From assembly GCA_963921195.1 (NCBI GenBank), contig OY992537.1, forward strand, positions 56,010,313 to 56,074,312: DNA of 64,000 nt, read 5' to 3'. The stretch is from Pegoplata infirma. Taxonomy: Eukaryota; Arthropoda; Insecta; Diptera; Anthomyiidae. The notes beneath the pieces are model-generated. The model was given only the letters and a program-made list of their open reading frames with translations. It was not told the DNA's origin and searched no databases. The position numbers were made by a program, and so were the translations under genes. Positions 1 through 11,142 of the stretch are shown piece after piece (position 1 is the stretch's first letter; every line of letters starts with the position of its first letter).

Positions 1-312
1 CGTTGCCGAAATTTACTCTTTTGCTCATAATTTTTGAAACACTGGACCGATTTGACTGGATTGCAATACCAACCTGACGAGGTAAATGACCAACATATAT
101 GCCAAACTTTAGTAGCCTCTGTAAAGTCATTCAAAAGTTAGCGTGTTTCCTACGGACAGACAGACGGACGGACGGACATCGCTAGATCGACTTAAAATCG
201 ATCGGGGATCATGAATAAATACACTTTATGGGGTCCTAGATCAATATTTCGATGTGCTACAAACGGAATGACAAATTTATATATACCCTCTATCACTAGA
301 GTGGAGGGTATA
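1..312. repeat. mini-me-like element (type II), cut by window edge
   Basis: This is the terminal part of a short interspersed element seen many times in the window. It has a GTCY-type microsatellite (ACGGACAGACAGACGGACGG, from about 151), then the conserved stretches AAAATCGATCGGGGATCATG and ATATTTCGATGTGCTACAAA, and it ends at a TACCCTCT...GAGGGTATA inverted pair. Such elements with GTCY proto-microsatellites are known in Diptera as mini-me/INE-1-like. It is non-coding; open frames here are chance. Confidence 0.75.
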
Positions 313-372
313 ATAACTGGGAGTGTTAAATTTGGCTGTGTCAAATCTATTATACCCTCCAACATGAAAAAC
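313..372. repeat. mini-me-like type I terminal fragment
   Basis: The stretch GTGTTAAATTTGGCTGTGTC followed by TATACCCTCCAACATG is the reverse complement of the terminal hairpin found at 7681-7730 and 57950-57995. It abuts the type II copy directly, so two related elements are joined here. Confidence 0.6.
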
Positions 373-780
373 AATTGCAGAGGCGATTTCTGGGCGGGTA
401 AAAACACGGTGGGAATATCTTAAAAATGTTTACTTCATTTATTATGCTTTTTGCACTCACAGAAAAAAAAAATTTGTCAATTCAACTAATTTCATTGTTA
501 ATACAATTAAACATTTAATTGAAACCGAGCCTACATGGGATATTGTCAATACAACAATGACTTTTGTAACTTTTTTAAAAAAATAAATCTAAAAATAGAA
601 CAATCTAAAAATAGAAATAAATAAACTAAAAAAAAATATAAAAAAAATCATCCATCTACAACTGGCATCCATATTTATGCTTGACTAAACAGCATATTTA
701 AAAAACACTAAAAAAAGAATGATAAAAAAATCTAAAATAAGAAAAAAAAAATATCTAAAAAAAATCATCCACCGCCCCCT

Positions 781-834
781 GGCATCGAACCCGCAACGTT
801 CGTGCTACAAGTCTAGCACACTACCACCGTGCTA
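781..834 (-). repeat. tRNA-like module (A and B box)
   Basis: On the minus strand an A-box-like TAGCACGGTGGTAG (834-821) is followed about 30 nt later by a B-box-like GGGTTCGATGCC (792-781). GCAC/GTGC can form a D-stem. No clean acceptor stem is visible, so this is a tRNA-derived module and not a tRNA gene. Confidence 0.6.
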
Positions 835-986
835 TTTCTCATATATATTTATAGTTGACTAAATGTGTACATAAAGTGTCTGTAGAATCAGTGTATACTC
901 TTTGTTGTTTTTACAATAATAAAAAAATGTGGCATTATATTTAAAAATTGTCACAAATTAAAAAAAAAAAAAGTGTTCCGTCAACA

Positions 987-1040
987 GGCAGCGAACCCGC
1001 AACCTTCATGATTCGATTCTGGCACACTACCACCGTGCTA
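987..1040 (-). repeat. tRNA-like module (A and B box)
   Basis: Second module of the same element. The A box TAGCACGGTGGTAG is at 1040-1027 and a B-box variant GGGTTCGCTGCC at 998-987. A run of T follows on the minus strand (A-run on the plus strand at 960-972), which would act as a Pol III terminator. Confidence 0.6.
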
Positions 1041-1429
1041 TCGTCACATATATGTTTGCTTGATTAAATGAGTTTATAAAGTGTCCGTTAATAAAATAAA
1101 AATAAATTTTTGTCACATTAACAATATACATTGTTGATACAATTAAAAACGTTGTTGAACTAGTATTTAGTTGTTAACAATTTGTTTGGTTACTTTTGAT
1201 TTTACGATATTTTTTTCTGTGACTAAAGCTTTACGATTTTATCATTACTTAAATTATTTTCTAATATCAACGCCCACAAAGGCTGGAGGACCTAAAAAAT
1301 TATATTTTTTTAAGTCCATTTGGTCTAAGTGCAACACTTTGAACATCTTAAAGCATAAAAAATGTTTCATTTTTTTTTTTAAATACAAAAAACTTGTAAA
1401 AATTTACTTTTTTAGGTAAAAAATCTGAT

Positions 1430-1603
1430 TCTGCCCTCTGATCCGATTCTGCCCGTTTATGGACTTAAACTTCCTCTAAACAAAACACATATTCATGCCA
1501 AACTTCAGAGGCCTAGCTCTTTTATTTTGGACTGCATCGTGTCTTATACGGACGGACAGACATACAGACATTCTGAGAATGTCTTAGATTCGATCAAGGA
1601 TTA
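1430..1603. repeat. mini-me-like type I internal fragment
   Basis: It contains GATCCGATTCTGCCC, GACTGCATCGTGTC, ACGGACGGACAGACA and GAATGTCTTAGATTCGATCA, all found in inverse order in the fuller copy at 7049-7736. It runs straight into the mariner end. Confidence 0.55.
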
Positions 1604-2412
1604 TAAAGGGTGGTTAAATTTGAAGGGCCGATGTTGATTTTGAATAAACCACAAATTATTTAGGAAATTATTGTCATTTCTTTTTATTATGATATATTGG
1701 TATGGTTCAATTATGTATAGAACAAAATATCGGACCAAAGGCCGCCGCGACTTCGGCGGCACACCTCCAACCGATTGTCCAAATTTTCGATGACGCTGAG
1801 GCATAATTGAGGTTCTATGCCGTTAATGTGCCGAATTGTATCGTCTTTTAGCTCTTCAATTGTTTCTGGCTTATCGTCGAACAGATTTTCTTAAAATAAC
1901 CTCAAAGAAAAAAGTCCAACGGTGTCAAATCACATGATTTTGGCGGCCAATTCAAATCGCCACATCGTGAGATAATACGGCCATTGAATTTGTCGCTCAA
2001 AAGAGCCATTGTGTCGTTAGCTGTGTGGCAAGTGGCACCGTCCTGTTGAAACCACATATCGTCCACATCCATATCTTACAATTCGGGCCATAAAAAGTTC
2101 GTTATCTTTCACGATAGCGAACACCATTCACAGTAACTGCCTGACAAGCCTCATTTTGGAAAAAAATACGGCCCGATGATGCCGCTAGCCCATAAACCAC
2201 ATCAAACAGTCACTCTTTGTGGGAGCATTGGTTTTTCGATAATCACTCTTAGATTCGCCCAAATGCGGCAATTCTCCTTATTCACGAATACGGAAAAATC
2301 ACTAACAATAATGCATTTTGATTTGAACTACCATTTTCATATAAGCCTGAATAACTTTAACGCGTTGCTCGATTGTGTATCTTCCCATGGTTTTAACAAA
2401 AAAAAATTTTGA
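1604..2412 (-). pseudogene. Broken Tc1/mariner transposase, DD41D (rosa-like)
   Basis: Remnant of a Tc1/mariner-superfamily transposase, which would cut and paste its own element at TA sites. Read on the minus strand, the N-terminus (MGRYTIEQRVKVIQA, from 2391) is followed after a 1-nt frameshift by YENGSSNQNA. A deletion then removes the region with the first catalytic Asp. The central part gives VTVWCGLWASGIIGPYFF-type sequence broken by stops. The catalytic core is clear: MWFQQDGATCH (second Asp) and SCDLTPLDFF (third Asp), with exactly 41 residues between them in one open frame, then a stop right after. The C-terminus has IEELKDDTIRHINGIEPQL. The putative terminal repeat is at 1604-1645 (AAGGGTGGTTAAATTTGAAG). 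DD41D spacing is the hallmark of the rosa/DD41D lineage known from tephritids. The other end is missing, so the element is dead. Confidence 0.85.
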
Positions 2413-2520
2413 AAACATTTGAATGTCCCTTTTTCCTGGGAAGGACACCATGGATTTCCAAAGCTAAGAAAGTCCTTTTAACGCTGTTAAAATTTTAGAG
2501 AAGTCATTACCGACACCAAA
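2413..2520. repeat. Fragment of the GGACACCATGG fold-back repeat
   Basis: GGGAAGGACACCATGGATTTCC and GTCCTTTTAACGCTGTTAAA recur at 34078-34160 and, inverted, at 34320-34400 and 34640-34710. It truncates the mariner on this side. Confidence 0.5.
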
Positions 2521-2956
2521 GGCATTAAGCTTAGTAATGAGCGCACCGTGCCACACACAATCAAATGCCTTGGAAATATTAAAAAAAAAAATTATAATAC
2601 ATAATTATAATTAGAGCCTGAGCTCAACTGTCTTTACAGAAAAAACAAAAATTTGAAAATAACGACTTTAAGTCGGCCTAAGTGGCAATATAGTATCTTT
2701 GAAAAATGGCAACACCTAACATTTGTGTCCACAAAATATAGACCATGTTCTGGCAAGGTTGCAAAATAAGTACTTAGATTCAAAAAAATGAATTTATTCA
2801 CCATAATGCAATTTCACCTTCTTCTGTACGAAATAACAACAGCAAACAACCACACAAGAATTGAAAAACCATGATTTAGTTGATACTTGCTTAACAGCCA
2901 ACTTAGCGTATCGGTCTAGAGTGATCGTACCTAAGAGGCAGTTAATAGCAAACAAT

Positions 2957-3570
2957 TAAAAAAGTTAAATTCGGCCTTGCCGAATGTAGTGATACCCTCC
3001 ACAATTTCGAAAAGATTATTCCAAAAAACTTTATTTAAAAGGAAATTACTTTTGAAAAAAAAAAAAAAAACTTAAAAAAAAAAATTTCCGCGAAAAAAAT
3101 TTTTGGAAAAAAAAAAATCCGCGATTTTTTTCTTTTTTTTGTAAAAAAATATGTTCGTACTTGTTTAAATACCATTTGGTGTTCAATTATGTTCACATAT
3201 GTCAACCAGAAGCCGAATTAAAGCATTTTGTATTATTAGGTTATGTTGAATGTACTAAAATTTCTGAGGTGTGCTTACATTATCGTTCATAACTTTTGAA
3301 CCGCTGAACCGATATCGCTCAAATGCAATACCAAACTTCTCGGGAGAACTTCCAATAAATATGTTAAGTTTCAGTCATCTCTGTGCAATATTTTGTCCGC
3401 GACAGCATTTTCCACAGACAGACAGACACAAAAAACGCTAGAATGTCTTAAAATCGATCGGGCATCATGAATATATATACTTTATGGGGTCCCAGACTGA
3501 TATTTCGATGAGTTACAAACGGAATGACAAACTTATATACACCCTCTATCACTAAGTGGAGGGTATAAAA
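2957..3570. repeat. mini-me-like element (type II), near complete
   Basis: It begins AAAAGTTAAATTCGGCCTTG with the terminal hairpin TTCGGCCTTGCCGAA, then GATACCCTCCAC. It has a short ACAGACAGACAGACA microsatellite (about 3414) and ends at ACCCTCTATCACTAAGTGGA with a GGGTATA hairpin. About 614 bp, non-coding. Confidence 0.75.
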
Positions 3571-3725
3571 ACATTACAGATCATGGGTTCAATCCCTAGC
3601 GGCTGCGATCTGTTAATAATTTTCACATATAGAATAAAATTGACTATTAACTGAATAAATTTGACATTAAAAGTTTTTCTGATGATTATAATAACTGGAT
3701 TATATGAAACTAGTAAAAAACGAAC

Positions 3726-4373
3726 CAGTGGGGGTGTTCTGTAATTTATGCGAAAAGTTTTCGCATCGAAAAGTATGAAACAAAAAATTCCATCGTTTCT
3801 CGATTCTGGAAAAAAAGCTGTTTCTGTATATCAATGCGAAAACGGTAGCATTTTTATTGGAATATTCCAAATCAGCTGTCAAAAAGGTAAACAAGGCGAG
3901 AAAATAATAAAAATCACAACAAAAAAAAACGCAATTTCACATTTTTTTAAACAACACTCGTAACATTGGCAAACAAAAATTAAATAATAAATTAAGTTAA
4001 TAAAAATAATGTGTAGTATATCATTAATAATATTAGTTGATAGTATTTTCTTAAAAAAAATAATGTTTTTTATTTATTATAACTCAAAAGTTGTTTAATT
4101 TACGAAATATCACACCATTTTTAAATGTGAGTGATTTTGACACTTCAACTTCAAAAGTTTTCGATCAATTGGTTTACAGAAACAGTTTTTCTCGCATCTT
4201 TCCAATAATTTTTAAAAAAATCATATTTGACAGAAATTTTCCGCATAACAAAATTACAGAAACAGTCGAATGCGAAAAGTCAGGTTTTGTGCCGATTCAC
4301 GATGTTTCTGTTTCGTTTTTCATATTTCATGTGAGAAATCTTTCGATTCGAGAGTTATAGAACACCGCTACAG
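3726..4373. mobile_element. Fold-back MITE with TGCGAAAAGTTTTCGCA palindromes (copy 1)
   Basis: The left end CAGTGGGGGTGTTCTGTAAT and the right end (read inward) CTGTAGCGGTGTTCTATAAC form an inverted repeat. Both arms carry the palindrome TGCGAAAAGTTTTCGCA or derivatives, and further inverted copies lie inside (about 4195 and 4270). The related copy at 20686-20923 has the same outer motifs (CCAGTG left, TACAGGA right). No clear target duplication was found. Open frames inside are palindrome translations. Confidence 0.7.
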
Positions 4374-6889
4374 GATGTCTTAAATTTTTAGAAAAATAAA
4401 TTTTTCTTTCACACCTTTCTCAATTCAAACCATATATTTTTGAGCAATTTTTCGTAAAGAAAATTAACCCAATTTTTTTATTTTGAAATTTTACCCAAAA
4501 ACTATGAAAATTTGCCCAAAACTATTGTCCAATTTTTCATAAGAAATGTGGCCCAAATTTATATGAAACATTTTTGGGCGAATTTTCGTTTTCCTTTTTT
4601 GGGCGATTTTGCCTACAGCCAATTACGTATGTGTTTCTTAGACTTAAGTTTTTCGTAATAGTTGAGAAAATTTAAAATTTTTTAGTTAAATTTAATAAAA
4701 TTTTAGGAAAATTCGTGAACTATTTTGGAGAAAATTTATTGAAAAATTTTAGTTATATCTTTTTTTGAGTGTGCGGAGCTGACTGACAATATTTTTTCGT
4801 GACTTAAGAATTAAATATAAAATTATTTTAAAATTTTGTAGTGTTTACCTAAAAAAATTTAAAATTCCTTTACAATATTTTTTCATTTTATTTTATAGGT
4901 TTTTTTGGAAAAATTTATGTTGTAACTAACCTTGATATTGACTTTGTAACCCACTTTAGGCTCGTAAATGTTGCTTCTTCTCGTCACTACATGTAGATGT
5001 TTTAATTTTTTTTTAGTTTAAATGTTGTTTAAACTAAAAAAAATGCAGTAAATTGTCGTAAATTCTATACATTTTAACAGGTTTTTAACCGTTTAAATTT
5101 GTGTTTTAAAATTTATGTTTTTAAATTTTAAAATTTTTTTTAATGCAGTTTACCGCCATGAATATAATATAGATTCATTTAAATTTATGGTTTATTTTAT
5201 TTTTAAGTAAACCAAGCATACGTCAAGTGACTAATTAAGTTGAATTTTTTGTTGGAATGAATAAATTAAATAAATTTAATTTGTATTTTTTTTTATGTTT
5301 TATGATGTTTAATTTGTGTTTTATTTAAACTGTTATAATAGCGGGTGTTTAACAATTTAATCTTTACTTTTAGCAAATTCATAGACGGGTAAGCTTTAAA
5401 GGTTAAATGACAATAGTAAATTAATTAAAATTTATAATAAATTTTAAAAAACAAATAAAAAACGTTATTATGTTAAACTTTGTTGTTGATTTTGATGTTA
5501 GAAACTAACTAAACATAATGGTGTTTGGCATTAATAATGCAATTCTAATGGTTTATTTTAGCGAAAAGTTCAACAAAACTTTTGATAATAAATTTTATAA
5601 TCAATATTTTCTAGGTCTGTTGTGTTTTAAAAAAGTTAAATATCGTCGAACTATATTCAATAAATGCCAACTCGAAAAAGCTTACTGTTCAGGAGAGCTA
5701 AAAAACTAGTTATTTCGCGTAGTATTGCAAAAATAAACAATGTACCTTCCACAAGATGGTTTAAATATGTATTCTAAACAAATTTTACCTATGCAAAAAT
5801 TTTCATATTTTGCACTTGTTTGCATATTTTTCAGAGATGGCATTTATTACTATATCAAAAAACAAATATTTTTTTAGAGTTGGCATATTTTGTCGGAAAA
5901 TAAAAATAAATTTTTTTTGGAAAAATTTAAAAAATTTTTTTTTTTTTGGTTTTTGTTATCCTTAGTACGGTAATTGCAAAAACTGAACAAAAAATTAAAA
6001 ATCTTTGCATATTTTTAAAAGTTACTAGCTCCGAAAGCCTTTTAATCTCAGGGTGGTCAACTTTGGCACTCTGTAACTCACGCTGTATTGCAATAGGGTC
6101 ACTCCAAACCAGCTATTTTGAAAGCTTATATCATTGACTTTATTTGACCCATTCATAATGTTTCAATCTGATAAATAGTTTGAAAGTTACATAAATATAA
6201 GCAATTTTTTTTTTGCAAACACTATTTACCGATATTTTTAAAATGGCAATATCTCGAGAACCAGACATTAGATATCAAAATCTTTACAAGATTCGTGTTT
6301 AGCATGGCAAATGCAATAAGATATGTGGTCTAATTTTTTTTAAAAAAATTTTTGAAAAATTTTTGGAAATTTACAATGGGAGTTGGCATTTATTTCCACC
6401 AAAAAAATATGTACTTTGAGTTAGCAGAATAACAAAAATGGATGTAAAACGACAACAAATTATTTTTTTGCTCTGAAATTTTTATGGCAGATAGGTATTA
6501 CATAGGGGAGTTATTTTCCATCGGAAACTCATTTCCGTCAAATTTGAGTTGGCATATTTTGAATATAGGTTCACGAATATATTATTTAAATTATTTTGAA
6601 TTGGGTACAATTGTATACAGAGGTTTAAAATGATTTTAGTTTTTAACTATTTTGTGTATCGTTAGATTCTAAGAATTTTCTATAGAAAAAAATTTTCAGA
6701 AAATTTCATGAAATCTAAAAATTACATTACTAAACATCAAAACTGCGACCTAATACACTTGATTATAACTGCTCAGCTGGTCGAAACTCCGGTCTCCCAA
6801 CTTTTTCATCACATCAGCTTTTATGAAAATTGAAGTCAAAATTAAAGAAAGTTGCCGTTTTGGGCACTTGTGGCAACTAAAGATAACAT
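4374..6889. other. AT-rich intergenic or intronic stretch, no gene seen
   Basis: I see no family homology in the short open frames here (for example 5518-5709). Around 6232-6360 there is a motif resembling the direct repeats inside the 1.1 kb MITE family (AATATCTCGAGAACC), suggesting old, unrecognisable repeats. Confidence 0.5.
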
Positions 6890-8085
6890 TTTTATAAAAC
6901 TGCTTCTACAACTCTAACTGCCTCAAATGCGCTCCTCCAGGGGAGGAATGGACAAAATAGATTGACACATACTATTTTGTCCATTCCAACATCTTCTCAG
7001 AACATACCCACGCTCTATCTCTAACCCTTAAGGTGGTCCCCATAATTTTTATACCCTCCAACTACAGTATGGGGGTATACTCACTTTGTCATTCCGTGTG
7101 TAACGCATCGAAATATCGGTCTAGGACCCTATAAAGTATATATATTATTGATCAGTGATTGATTTTAAGACATTCTAGCGATGTCCGTCTGTCCGTCCGT
7201 CCGTCCGTCTGTGGAAGACACGATACAGTCCAAAATAAAAGTGCTAGACTCCTGAAGTTTGGCACAAATATGTCTTATGTTCATAGGCTGGTTAAGTTCG
7301 GAGGTGGGCAAAATCGGACCAGGGGGAAAAAAGTCCCCCTTGAGGAACTAAACCAGCCTCTAAAAAACACCATATTTTTACATGATTTTTTGTGTTTTTG
7401 TTTAACAAATGCAACATTTTTATGCTTCAAGAAGCTCAAAGTTTTGCATTTGGACACAGGGGATTAGAAAACATCGTTTTTTTCGGCCCGCCCCCCCCCC
7501 TTTTGTGGGCGTGGATTAAAAAAAATTGTAAAATAATGATAAACTTGTATTTTTTTAGTGCGAAAAGCATAAGAATGAATTTTTAAACATATATTTCGAG
7601 GGGAAATTTGTCCCCCCAATAACCACTAACGACCTCCCCCTCCCCCCAAAAAAAGATAACGACCCTGAATTTTTTTTTTGCATGTTGGAGGGTATAAAAG
7701 ATTCGGCACAGCCGAATTTAACACTCTTACTTGTTTTTTATAAATTTATTTTAAGAAATCAGCTCCTACCGCTTCCGTCGTGCCTCCTAGAGTGGTCAAA
7801 GGTGATACCGACCCCTATTTATTTTTACCCCTCAACATTTTTTCTGAGCAAACCTACACCCTATCTCTACTTCCTATTGGTGCTCCCATACAAAATGAAA
7901 TTTCTATAAAATTTGCTTCAACCGCTCTAACAGTCGCAAGAATGCCTCTAGAGGAGTCAAATGACCGATCCCCAATAGTTTTTGAACCTAAAATTTTTTT
8001 TCGATTATATCTATTAAGGGTCGATTATACATTTGACTACTCTAGGGGCAGTTTTGAGGCAGTTTGAGCTGTAGGAGCACACTCA
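6890..8085. repeat. Repeated-arm element split by a mini-me copy
   Basis: Four degenerate copies of a unit with a GCTCCTACNGCTC / CTCTAGAGGAGTCAAATGACC character occur at about 6893-6990, 7751-7815, 7913-7985 and, inverted, 8015-8082 (GAGGCAGTTTGAGCTGTAGG). Outer arms are inverted, so this looks like a fold-back element interrupted by the mini-me element at 7049-7736. Confidence 0.45.
7049..7736. repeat. mini-me-like element (type I)
   Basis: It starts TATACCCTCCAACTACAGTA and has GGTCTAGGACCCTATAAAGT, a (GTCY)n microsatellite (GTCCGTCTGTCCGTCCGTCC at about 7184) and a poly-C tract near 7490. It ends GGAGGGTATAAAAGATTCGG plus the hairpin TTCGGCACAGCCGAA and CACTCTTACTTGTT. Near full length; no coding potential. 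Confidence 0.75.
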
Positions 8086-8572
8086 AAATATTTTGTAGGC
8101 AAAAATAAATGAAAAACAAATTTAAAACCATTAAAAATTAATTAATTAATTAATTTTTCCCCCCAGAAAAACTCCAACATCGATTTTGACTTACCATAAC
8201 TTTTAAAATAAACTGTGGATAATTTAGATTATGGTCAATGTAGCTTGTTCAGCATTTTTTCTATTAGACTAAAACATTAAACCAGGTAAAACGTGTAATA
8301 CATTTACTTTATTAAATGTTTAATGCAATGTTGGCAATCGATACCTTTTCAATACCGTTATCCGTTTCAAAACCCTTTAAATTGAATACCGGTACCAATA
8401 CCAATACCGAAACTCAGTTTTGGTATCGGATACCGGTATCCAAAAACCTTTTCCTTCGGTATCGGTACGTACCGGTATTGAAACGGTTTTTCTTAAAAAC
8501 CATATTTTTTTACAAAAAAAATTAATAGAAAGTTTGTAAATTTTTTGGTTTTTGTAAATGAAAAATCGTACT

Positions 8573-8850
8573 CCAAATGCCTCACCGAAGTCTCATAAAA
8601 ATCAAAAAAATCTTTTGGCACCCACATCGTGAATTAAATAAAAATTAAAAAAAGCCACTTCAATCGCGATGCGAGAGCAAAAGAAAATTATTGATTTTCA
8701 CGAAATTTTTATGGATTCATTTTGACTCCCAATAGAAACTTTCTGGACACCTTTTGTATCGTATAGTTTTTTTGGGATTTTTATTTAATCCGTGATGTGG
8801 GTGTCCAAGGATTTTTTTGATATTTACAGGACTTCGGGGAAGGCATTTGG
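8573..8850. repeat. Inverted repeat, about 70-bp arms
   Basis: CCAAATGCCTCACCGAAGTC at the left is matched inverted by GACTTCGGGGAAGGCATTTG at the right. The arms continue through GGCACCCACATCGTGAATTA / TAATCCGTGATGTGGGTGTC. Probably a small MITE nested in the hAT element. Confidence 0.6.
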
Positions 8851-9431
8851 AATACAAGCAGGAGGTTTTCCACCATAGTATAATTTTTTGAAGTGGCTTA
8901 ACTCGTAGAAATCGTCGATAAAAGTCCCATAATTCGCGAAAATTGTTTGCAATATTTTTGAATGTGATCTTGTCTAGACAGGGAATACCTATTTTTCCAA
9001 ATAGATAACACCAACAAAAAAACTGGTTTCCTAGAAATAAGATGAAATATGTAATTTGTTGGGGTTTTTACTTTAACCGCGATGCGGGAGGGAAATATTT
9101 TTTACGGAGTCATTTTGACACCCAATAGAAACTTATTGGACCCTTTTCAGCTCAAACAAAAAGGAAAGGTAAAAACCGATACGGCCTTATATTTACACAG
9201 AAAAAAATATCGTGAAATCAAAAGTAACAAAACAAATTGTTAGCAACTAACTTCAAGTTCAACAATGTTTTTAATTGTATCAACAATGTATATAGTTAAT
9301 GTGACAAAAATCCAATTTAATTTCCAATTAAATGCATCAATTAAAATCATTGTTAAAAAACGCACAAAATGCTCATTGATAACACAGACAGCTTATAAAT
9401 TCATTTAATGAAGCTCAAATTTATGTGACGA

Positions 9432-9486
9432 TAGCTCGGTGGTAGTGTGCTAGACTCAAATCATGAACATTGCGGGTTCGCTGCCA
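9432..9486 (+). repeat. tRNA-like module 1
   Basis: A box TAGCTCGGTGGTAG at 9432-9445; B-box variant GGTTCGCTGCC at 9475-9485. The B-box variant GCTGCC is shared with the module at 987-1040, so these two are probably orthologous positions in the two element copies. Confidence 0.6.
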
Positions 9487-9588
9487 GCTGGCGGAAACAT
9501 TTTTTTATTTTTATTTTAAATTATTTCTGTTTTGCTATTCTGCAACACCTTTTATACGCTTTAAGTCATGTAAAAAATATATGAGAAA

Positions 9589-9642
9589 TAGCACGGTGGT
9601 AGTGTGCTAGACTCGTACCATGTTCGTTGCCGGTTCGATTCC
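9589..9642 (+). repeat. tRNA-like module 2
   Basis: A box TAGCACGGTGGTAG at 9589-9602 and B box GGTTCGATTCC at 9632-9642, followed by an 11-12 nt T-run at about 9659. Spacing between boxes fits a tRNA promoter. Confidence 0.65.
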
Positions 9643-9766
9643 AGCTGCCGCTAGATGATTTTTTTTTTTTAGTTTTTTATATTTTTTTTTTTAAATAAAA
9701 TGACATTAAAACCGGTTTATTTCCTTTAATATACGCGTATAGTCAACTACAAATATATACAAGGAA

Positions 9767-9820
9767 TAGCACGGTGGTAGTGTGCTAGACTCGTATCATG
9801 TTCGTTGCGGGTTCGATTCC
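9767..9820 (+). repeat. tRNA-like module 3
   Basis: A box TAGCACGGTGGTAG at 9767-9780 and canonical B box GGTTCGATTCC at 9810-9820, followed by a T-run at about 9834-9852. It is very close in sequence to module 2, as expected for a recent tandem duplication. Confidence 0.65.
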
Positions 9821-10134
9821 AGCTGCCGGCTAATTTTTTTTTTTTTTTTTTTAATTTTTTAGATTTTTTTTGTTCTATTTTTAGATTTTTTTTATAAAAT
9901 GACATTAAAGCGTGCTTATTTCCGTTAATATAATTTATTACAAACTTTTCAATTAATTTCATTGTTGATACAACAATGAATTTAATTGACAAAAATGAGT
10001 TGATGTTTTTTTAAAAGTTACAAAAGTCAATGTTGTATTGACAAAATCCAATGTAGGCTCAGTTTCAATTAAATGTTTAATTGTATTAACAATGAAATTA
10101 ATTGTATTGACAAATTTTTTTTTTCTGTGTATGT

Positions 10135-10715
10135 ACTAAAGACATTGGAAAATGTCCAGCAAAACTTATGAGCAAAAGACTGAATTTCGGCAATGGTTTT
10201 TCGTGAATTTTCGAGATAAAAAAACACGCTTACTTTCGAAAGACAATCCTGAGGATGCTGAAGCTTGGCATATATATTTGCCGTTCCCCTGGCCTGGTTT
10301 GTACTGAATTTCAGCCAAGTCGGTCCAGTGGTTCAAAAGTTATTAAGAAAAGCGTGAATTTCAGATTGGTTTCACCTTAAATTCACTTGTTGAAAAAACC
10401 GTTAAACCAGCTTTAAAAAAATTGATGAGTCATGAAAATATTTTACAAAATATTCTTGTCACTCACAAAAATTTTTATACTAAAACAAAAAAAACTTACA
10501 ATCGAAAAAAAATTTACACTCAAAAAAAAATGTTGTCAATTTATTTTTTATTTTTTTTTTCAAAAAAGACTAAAAAAAGTTTTTTACTCAAAATAAAATA
10601 TTTCTAATCAAAATTGTTTATTTGATTCACGTTAGAAAATTAACTATCACTTTAGAAGGGCATTGTGGAGGGTATTGGCTTCGTGTAAGTCGAATTTAAC
10701 TTTTCTACTTGTTTT
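10135..10715. repeat. mini-me-like type II, partial
   Basis: It contains GGTCCAGTGGTTCAAAAGTT and GTGAATTTCAGATTGGTTTC and ends with GGGCATTGTGGAGGGTATT, a decayed hairpin and AACTTTTCTACTTGTTTTT. The GTCY tract is missing. Confidence 0.6.
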
Positions 10716-11142
10716 TACAAATTTTTTTAAAGTTTTTATACGTTTTTTTTATATTTTTAGCATTTTTTCGATAATACCGGTACGTACCGGTATTGACGTT
10801 TCGGTATCGGTAATACCGTAACCGATTCAACTCAAATACCGTAACCGATAGCGATACCGAAATAAATAAAAAACGATACCAATACCGATATCGATACCGT
10901 TATTAGTTTCGATTGCCAACCTTGGTTTAATGTAATGACATTCGTAAAAAAAAATGCACAAAATTGTCTTCAGACTTTTTATAGAATTTTGGCTACAGAA
11001 ACATTAATTCTAAATAAAAGTAAAATCTGGGTTAATACGCTTATAAAGAAAATATTGGAGAACCCAAAAATTGCAATTTTGGAAAAATTCGATCATTATT
11101 AAAAAAGTTATGATAAGTCAAAGTCGATTTAGGGTTTTTCTG

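Larger units (their letters stand above)
458..1221 (-). mobile_element. CACAG-ended non-autonomous element with two tRNA-like modules (copy 1)
   Basis: It starts CACAGAAAAAAAAAATTTGT and ends TATTTTTTTCTGTG, with ACT on both sides (455-457 and 1222-1224), a probable 3-bp target duplication. It is the inverted relative of the element at 9196-10129. The outer arms share many ATTGTTGATACAATTAA-type motifs. The centre holds two tRNA-like segments on the minus strand, separated by A/T-rich spacers. There is no coding capacity. The superfamily is not certain. Confidence 0.7.
9196..10129 (+). mobile_element. CACAG-ended non-autonomous element with three tRNA-like modules (copy 2)
   Basis: It starts CACAGAAAAAAATATCGTG and ends AAATTTTTTTTTTCTGTG. 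TA flanks both ends (9194-9195, 10130-10131). It is the inverted relative of 458-1221 but 170 bp longer, about the length of one extra module. Each module is followed by a long T-run. The host is the hAT element at 8326-10924. Confidence 0.7.
8326..10924. mobile_element. 2.6 kb hAT-type non-autonomous element
   Basis: The ends CAATGTTGGCAATCGA and (inward from the right) CAAGGTTGGCAATCGA form a terminal inverted repeat. A perfect 8-bp duplication GTTTAATG flanks it (8318-8325 and 10925-10932), as expected for hAT. Subterminal regions are packed with ATACCG/CGGTAT motifs (ACCGGTACGTACCGGTA-like palindromes), typical of transposase-binding arrays. No transposase is encoded. It carries nested cargo: an inverted repeat (8573-8850), the CACAG element (9196-10129) and mini-me type II sequence (10135-10715). 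Confidence 0.85.

Noticed and set aside
9589..9642. Functional tRNA gene
   Set aside because: A and B boxes are present but no acceptor stem, a weak anticodon arm and a mismatched T-stem; it is repeated in several copies within an element.
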